Assembly: GCF_010500615.1 (NCBI RefSeq)
Contig: NZ_JAAGNX010000002.1
Coordinates: 362,990-426,989 of the forward strand
Source: Oceanipulchritudo coccoides
GTDB taxonomy: Bacteria; Verrucomicrobiota; Verrucomicrobiia; Opitutales; Oceanipulchritudinaceae
DNA: 64,000 nucleotides
Direction: 5' to 3'
Shown: piece by piece, positions 60,277-64,000 of the stretch
Layout of the letters: every line of letters starts with the position of its first letter
Numbering within the stretch: position 1 is the stretch's first letter
Position numbers and translations under genes: made by a program
The notes under the pieces: generated by a model
Database searches by the model: none
What the model saw: the letters and a program-made list of their open reading frames with translations, nothing else
What the model was told of the DNA's origin: nothing

Positions 60277-61365
60277 ATGCCTAAAAAGATTTCACAGGCT
60301 AAGATTGCCGAGAAGCTTGGAGTTTCCCAGTCGCTGGTCTCGATTGTCCTGAATGGGCGCAAGGAGGGCATTGCGAAGGAAACCTACGACCGTATCTGGG
60401 ACTATGCACTGAAGCATGGGTATTCGCCGAAAGGGATGAAGTTGTCGGAAAACAGTGCCTTCGGTGGGGAATCCATGCAGACTGTGGGCTACTTCCTTCG
60501 TGCGCCGCTGAAATTGGCGAACAAGAGCAATTTTTTCAGTCATGTGGCCCAGGGGTTGCATGACTTCCTGCGAGGGCAGAACTACAAATTGGTTTTCCTT
60601 GGTTCTGAAATGGATATTTCCACAAAGGAGTTGGCCAATAATAGCTGGCGCAATACGCCCCTTACGGGGGTTGTCATCATGGGCGAAGTCAACTCAGACT
60701 TTCTCGGCGCAGTGAGGGATCTCGGCAAGCCCCTGGTTTATCTGAGTGCGCGCAGCCCCGGGTTTTGCCATTCCGTTAACGGGAATGAATATCAGGCGGC
60801 TGAGCAATTGGTGGATCACCTCTACGAACTCGGTCACCGGCACTTCGCCTTCCTCGGTGGCATGGTCTCCCGCAGCCGAAATGATGAACGCCTCCACGGC
60901 CTCCAGCGGGCTCTTGCCCGGTATAATCTCAATTTACCCGATGAGGCCGTGTTCATCATGGAGGACGCCGAACGGAAGCAGGGATACCAGATGGCCGGGA
61001 CCATCCTCCAAGGGCACACCAAGAATTTCCCCACAGCATGGATGTGTGTAAACGGCCTTGTCGCCCGGGGCGCCTTGAGCCGGCTCTTCCAGGAAGGGCT
61101 CAACATCGGCGAAGATGTCAGCGTCGCCGCCTTCGATAATACCCGCGTTTGCGCTGAGGAAATTCCCGGTATCACTAGTGCGGCCTCCATTCCGGAAAAT
61201 CTTGGCCGCGAGGCCGGACGGATTCTCCTCAACCCCGAGCTCCACGAAGGGGATTCCCTCCTCGATATCGTCCTCCCCTCTAAATTTGTGGTCCGCGAGA
61301 GCTCAGGCCCCGCCTTGCCCAAGCCGTCCCTAAAGCTTAAAAGCCTCCTTGCCGCGGGTTCCTGA
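60277..61365 (+). CDS. LacI family transcriptional regulator
   Basis: 362 residues. Helix-turn-helix ISQAKIAEKLGVSQSLVSIVLNG at the N-terminus with the hinge region after it (YDRIWDYALKHGYSP). The periplasmic-binding-like effector domain has VGYFLRAP, GVVIMGEV, LVDHLYELGHRHFAFLGG, ERLHGLQRALARY, WMCVNGLVARGAL, VAAFDNT and ISSAASIPENLGREAG-type positions (written here as TSAASIPENLGREAG). It lies between the isomerase and the TonB receptor, so it probably controls this locus in response to a breakdown product. Confidence 0.93.
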   Translation: MPKKISQAKIAEKLGVSQSLVSIVLNGRKEGIAKETYDRIWDYALKHGYSPKGMKLSENSAFGGESMQTVGYFLRAPLKLANKSNFFSHVAQGLHDFLRGQNYKLVFLGSEMDISTKELANNSWRNTPLTGVVIMGEVNSDFLGAVRDLGKPLVYLSARSPGFCHSVNGNEYQAAEQLVDHLYELGHRHFAFLGGMVSRSRNDERLHGLQRALARYNLNLPDEAVFIMEDAERKQGYQMAGTILQGHTKNFPTAWMCVNGLVARGALSRLFQEGLNIGEDVSVAAFDNTRVCAEEIPGITSAASIPENLGREAGRILLNPELHEGDSLLDIVLPSKFVVRESSGPALPKPSLKLKSLLAAGS

Positions 61366-61412
61366 GCCGGGGAGTCCCCGTTTGACCCACCCGCCTTTCC
61401 GGAGCGGCTATT

Positions 61413-61420
61413 ATAATTAT
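61413..61420. promoter_or_regulatory. Candidate operator, distal site of the TonB-receptor gene
   Basis: Palindrome ATAATTAT, 42 bp (about four helical turns) before the same core at 61455 and 13 bp before the -35 at 61433. Confidence 0.45.
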
Positions 61421-61432
61421 CAGTAAATGCCG

Positions 61433-61461
61433 TTGACATGGGCTTTGGGCATTCATAATTA
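61433..61461 (+). promoter_or_regulatory. Promoter of the TonB-receptor gene
   Basis: TTGACA (61433-61438), 17-bp spacer, TAATTA (61456-61461), with the start codon at 61504. The -10 lies inside a candidate operator. Confidence 0.6.
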
Positions 61462-61466
61462 TTAAA
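61455..61466. promoter_or_regulatory. Candidate operator overlapping the -10 of the TonB-receptor gene
   Basis: ATAATTATTAAA, identical to 60110-60121. Binding here would block RNA polymerase. Confidence 0.5.
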
Positions 61467-61503
61467 GCAGTTTCTAATTACCCTTTATTTTAACACCCCG
61501 AAA

Positions 61504-64000
61504 ATGATGGCAACACTAAGCAGACTTGACCGATTTATCCGTTTAGCAGGATTGGCGGGAACGATCAGCATGATCGTTCCATTGGTGAACGGACAGGATA
61601 CAGAATTCCCCGGTGGCGGGGATATTTTTGAGCTGTCTCCCTTTGAAGTTTCGACTTCGCAGGACGTTGGCTACTTGTCGACCAACTCAACTTCAGGAAC
61701 AAGCTTGAACACGGCGATCAAGGACCTGCCGATGGCTATTCAGGTCATCAACCAGGACTTCATCACGGATACTGGTGCATCGAACCTGAACGAGGCGCTG
61801 ATATATGCCGCAGGTGTGTTCACCGACGATAATCAGGCAAGCAATTCAGTCGGAGCAACGCGCGGGACCCAAGGTTCAGTCGCTGGGAGCGGGAGTGGCG
61901 ACCGCTCGGTTTCCTCGGCCGGTCAGTCAAACCGTTTTGCGAACACGGTTTATATCCGTGGTTTGTCGACCCCATACCAGAACCGCTACGGCTTCCGTTA
62001 CGGTGGCCTGATTGTCACACCCAATTCGAGTATCGCCCTTGGCGGCATGCTGGACTCCGCCAATATCGAGCGTATCGAAGTGGTCAAGGGCCCGAATTCC
62101 CTGCTCTATGGTGTTGGCGTACTCACCGGTATTGTAAACGTGATTCCCGAGAAGCCATTGTCTGAACCGCACTATGGTTTCAGTATTAAGGGTGGAAATT
62201 ATGACTTTTTGCGTACAGAAGCAGAATTCACTGGACCGATTGTGGCTGATTGGATTCCCGGCCAGCTGAATTACCGTGCAGCGGGATCGATCGAATCCCG
62301 CGGTAATTGGAGAGACTTTTCCGAAGAAGAGACCGAATACTGGACAGTGCAGCTGGATTATTCCCCGGCCAAGTGGGCCAATCTTTTCCTTGAGTATCAG
62401 GATGGGTTTAACCGGTTTGACGGGATCGCCTCCCAGTGGATCTACGACAATGTCAACAATGCCAAGAATACCGAGTTCCGGAATATCTATGACGAAGCCT
62501 ACAACTGGGCCAAGCATGATGGCGAAATCCCAACCCTGCAACCGCTCGATCCGAACGGCTACAATACCTCTCTCAACACGATTGACGCAAACGGGTTAGA
62601 AAAGACCCAGCCCGGATTCAAACTGAAGGACGAAAATTTTGTCGGGGGAGGCCGCAAGGACGGTTTTCGCATCACCGGTCCTGACACCTTTGCCGAGCGT
62701 GAGGAACAGAACTTCCTCGCTGATCTTACCCTGACTCCGGTGAAAAACCTCTCCATCAACCTGGGGGCCTTCCTCGCCAGCCAGGAAACAACCGAGCGGA
62801 CCATGCAATTCACCTCAACCGATGGTACCGATTCCCGGAACCTGGTGGAAGTGGTTATTCCCAACGATGCCCAGCTGAATTCCATCTGGCAGTCCGGCGG
62901 AATTTACGGTGTACCGATGGATGATGTGGTGCGGGACGCCTTTGGCCTGACGACCAAGGTGGATCCGACCAAACACACGGGCAGCTACATCCTTCCAGCC
63001 ACGACAGACGACATTAAGTTGATCGAATACTGGTGGCGAGACAGCGTAGTCAAAAGCGACTCCGAGCAATACCGGGCGCGCGCAACGTATAGCTTTGATA
63101 CGCCCTTTTTCCGCGATGAAGAGGCTCACCATACCTTTCTTGTCGGATTTTCCTACATCAAGGACGATATCGATTTTCCGGATGGCGGGATCAACCGGGG
63201 CAATGCTCGTGCCAACCGATCCACCGACTTTGCCGGGATCCCTATTGTGGATAGCACCACAACCGGTTCGCCTGTAGCCGACCCCTTCAACAATGACGGA
63301 CTCTACTACCGCTCCATTTCCAATTTTGAGCCCATTTATTTTGATGGCCGCAATGACGGGGTTGATGGACACAACACGGTTCGCGCCGGCGATGTTTACT
63401 TAAACCAGGTTATTGAGCAGACAGGTTACTACGGGATTTACCAGGGCAAGTTTTTCAGGGACCGACTTGAAGTGATCCTTGGTGTCCGCAGGGACATCTA
63501 CAACGCCACCCAGCTCACCCACAAGCGGGCGGATGTGTCCGATGCGTTCCTGCGTGAGCAGGCGCTTGCCGATGTGGTGAAGACAGCTGAGGACATCGCG
63601 AAGGACCTGGGCGGAGGCGACGCCGCTGTTATCGAACAAATCAAAAATGATATTATCGCACAGACCACCGCCGACGACCGCTATATCACCGCATGGTACC
63701 GGGATTCATTTGAAAGTGGGGACCAGGGCTATTTTGGATACGCTAATCGGGCCGGTGCGCCCGACGAGACTTTCGGCGTTGTCCCCGGGAGCAAATTTGA
63801 TGTCTTTGAAGATGATATCGAAGTGACCACCTACACGTTCGGGTTGAATTTCGACATCACGCCCGATTTGACCATTTATGGTTTGTATGCGCAGGGAATC
63901 AGCCCTAACACGGCTTTGCGCGATGGGGCTGGGGATGTTATTCCCGCAGAGGAAACCGAGAGTCGTGAGATCGGCCTTAAATTTGATCTTATGGAAGGAA
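61504..64000 (+). CDS. TonB-dependent outer-membrane receptor, 3' end beyond window
   Basis: 832 codons are visible and the frame is open at the right edge. Signal peptide (RFIRLAGLAGTISMIVPLVNGQ), then the N-terminal DIFELSPFEVST, common in receptors of Opitutia. The plug domain begins TNSTSGTSLNTAIKDLPMAI and contains QVINQDFITDTGASNLNEAL, then VYIRGLSTPYQ, ERIEVVKGPNSLLYG and GIVNVIPEKPL. The remainder is beta-barrel (alternating aromatic strands, e.g. YWTVQLDYSPAKWANLFLEY). No carboxypeptidase-like (SusC-type) domain precedes the plug. It follows lacI by 138 bp and probably imports oligosaccharides made by the lyase encoded at 57137. Two ATGs in a row (61504, 61507) are possible starts. 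Confidence 0.93.
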   Translation, partial: MMATLSRLDRFIRLAGLAGTISMIVPLVNGQDTEFPGGGDIFELSPFEVSTSQDVGYLSTNSTSGTSLNTAIKDLPMAIQVINQDFITDTGASNLNEALIYAAGVFTDDNQASNSVGATRGTQGSVAGSGSGDRSVSSAGQSNRFANTVYIRGLSTPYQNRYGFRYGGLIVTPNSSIALGGMLDSANIERIEVVKGPNSLLYGVGVLTGIVNVIPEKPLSEPHYGFSIKGGNYDFLRTEAEFTGPIVADWIPGQLNYRAAGSIESRGNWRDFSEEETEYWTVQLDYSPAKWANLFLEYQDGFNRFDGIASQWIYDNVNNAKNTEFRNIYDEAYNWAKHDGEIPTLQPLDPNGYNTSLNTIDANGLEKTQPGFKLKDENFVGGGRKDGFRITGPDTFAEREEQNFLADLTLTPVKNLSINLGAFLASQETTERTMQFTSTDGTDSRNLVEVVIPNDAQLNSIWQSGGIYGVPMDDVVRDAFGLTTKVDPTKHTGSYILPATTDDIKLIEYWWRDSVVKSDSEQYRARATYSFDTPFFRDEEAHHTFLVGFSYIKDDIDFPDGGINRGNARANRSTDFAGIPIVDSTTTGSPVADPFNNDGLYYRSISNFEPIYFDGRNDGVDGHNTVRAGDVYLNQVIEQTGYYGIYQGKFFRDRLEVILGVRRDIYNATQLTHKRADVSDAFLREQALADVVKTAEDIAKDLGGGDAAVIEQIKNDIIAQTTADDRYITAWYRDSFESGDQGYFGYANRAGAPDETFGVVPGSKFDVFEDDIEVTTYTFGLNFDITPDLTIYGLYAQGISPNTALRDGAGDVIPAEETESREIGLKFDLMEG

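Noticed and set aside
1-64000. CRISPR arrays, insertion sequences, attachment sites, prophage
   Set aside because: No regularly spaced direct repeats, terminal inverted repeats with a transposase, integrase gene or phage gene was seen.
61504-64000. SusC-like identity for the TonB receptor
   Set aside because: No carboxypeptidase-regulatory-like N-terminal domain and no SusD gene in view; the simple TonB-dependent receptor label is safer.

Overview
The window looks like chromosomal DNA of a Verrucomicrobiota bacterium, most likely of the Opitutia group (Puniceicoccales/Opitutales, often marine). This is inferred from the company of genes: a TonB-dependent receptor with the N-terminal FELSPFEVST motif, a heparinase-type polysaccharide-degradation locus with a LacI regulator, aromatic-rich W/Y modules on unrelated proteins, RNase Y, a cytochrome b558-type succinate dehydrogenase and GatCAB. 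No rRNA, transposase, integrase, phage gene or CRISPR array was seen. Coding density is high and no intergenic gap exceeds 300 bp.

Layout. 1-3034 (minus strand): ispA - clpP - infC - amidase housekeeping run, the amidase leaving the window at the left edge. 3111-9554 (plus): small membrane and zinc-ribbon proteins, then a GT4 glycosyltransferase, a serine-palmitoyltransferase-like enzyme, a secreted Arg/Pro-rich protein and a Stf0 sulfotransferase with an extra C-terminal module. 9627-27008: a cell-surface glycan locus. It has an ABC exporter (permease on minus, ATPase on plus), a methyltransferase with a coiled-coil tail, a 1210-residue GT2-HAD-unknown-coiled-coil protein, and a minus-strand operon carrying the same modules as separate genes, plus three more glycosyltransferase-like genes. 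27111-34057 (minus): gatCAB, a fungal-type cystathionine gamma-synthase-like enzyme, a diaminopimelate-decarboxylase family enzyme and an SDR. 34280-39439 (plus): sdhCAB with a clear terminator, then rny. 39515-41966: an exbD remnant, an apparently inserted AT-rich HAF-repeat gene, and two intact exbD genes. 41981-49374: ftsK-gmk-response regulator, manA, and pyrH-frr-proB. 49506-54000: tRNA-Gln, a HAD phosphatase, a cation/H+ antiporter fused to a PTS EIIA domain, and an animal-type UDP-glucose dehydrogenase. 54196-64000: a polysaccharide utilisation locus (2-hydroxyacid dehydrogenase, DUF2264 protein, heparinase II/III-like lyase, sugar isomerase, LacI regulator, TonB receptor running off the right edge).

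The most interesting part is the glycan locus. The exporter ATPase has a Wzt-like C-terminal extension and lies next to a methyltransferase with a coiled-coil tail. Next comes a huge fused glycosyltransferase whose coiled coil is built from internal repeats of exactly 42, 42, 49 and 56 residues, all multiples of seven. This resembles the parts list of a capped, length-measured O-antigen system (Wzm/Wzt/WbdD type), but with a different enzyme set. An uncharacterised domain (motifs RDG, SR, DxGW, Y[FY]xGT, AAP, W[RK]xG[FY]) occurs three times here: fused to GT2+HAD, fused to HAD only, and alone. In the polysaccharide-degradation locus, A/T palindromes sharing ATAATTAT lie beside the isomerase gene and, 42 bp apart, before the TonB receptor, where one overlaps a predicted -10 box. 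They are good candidates for the LacI operator.
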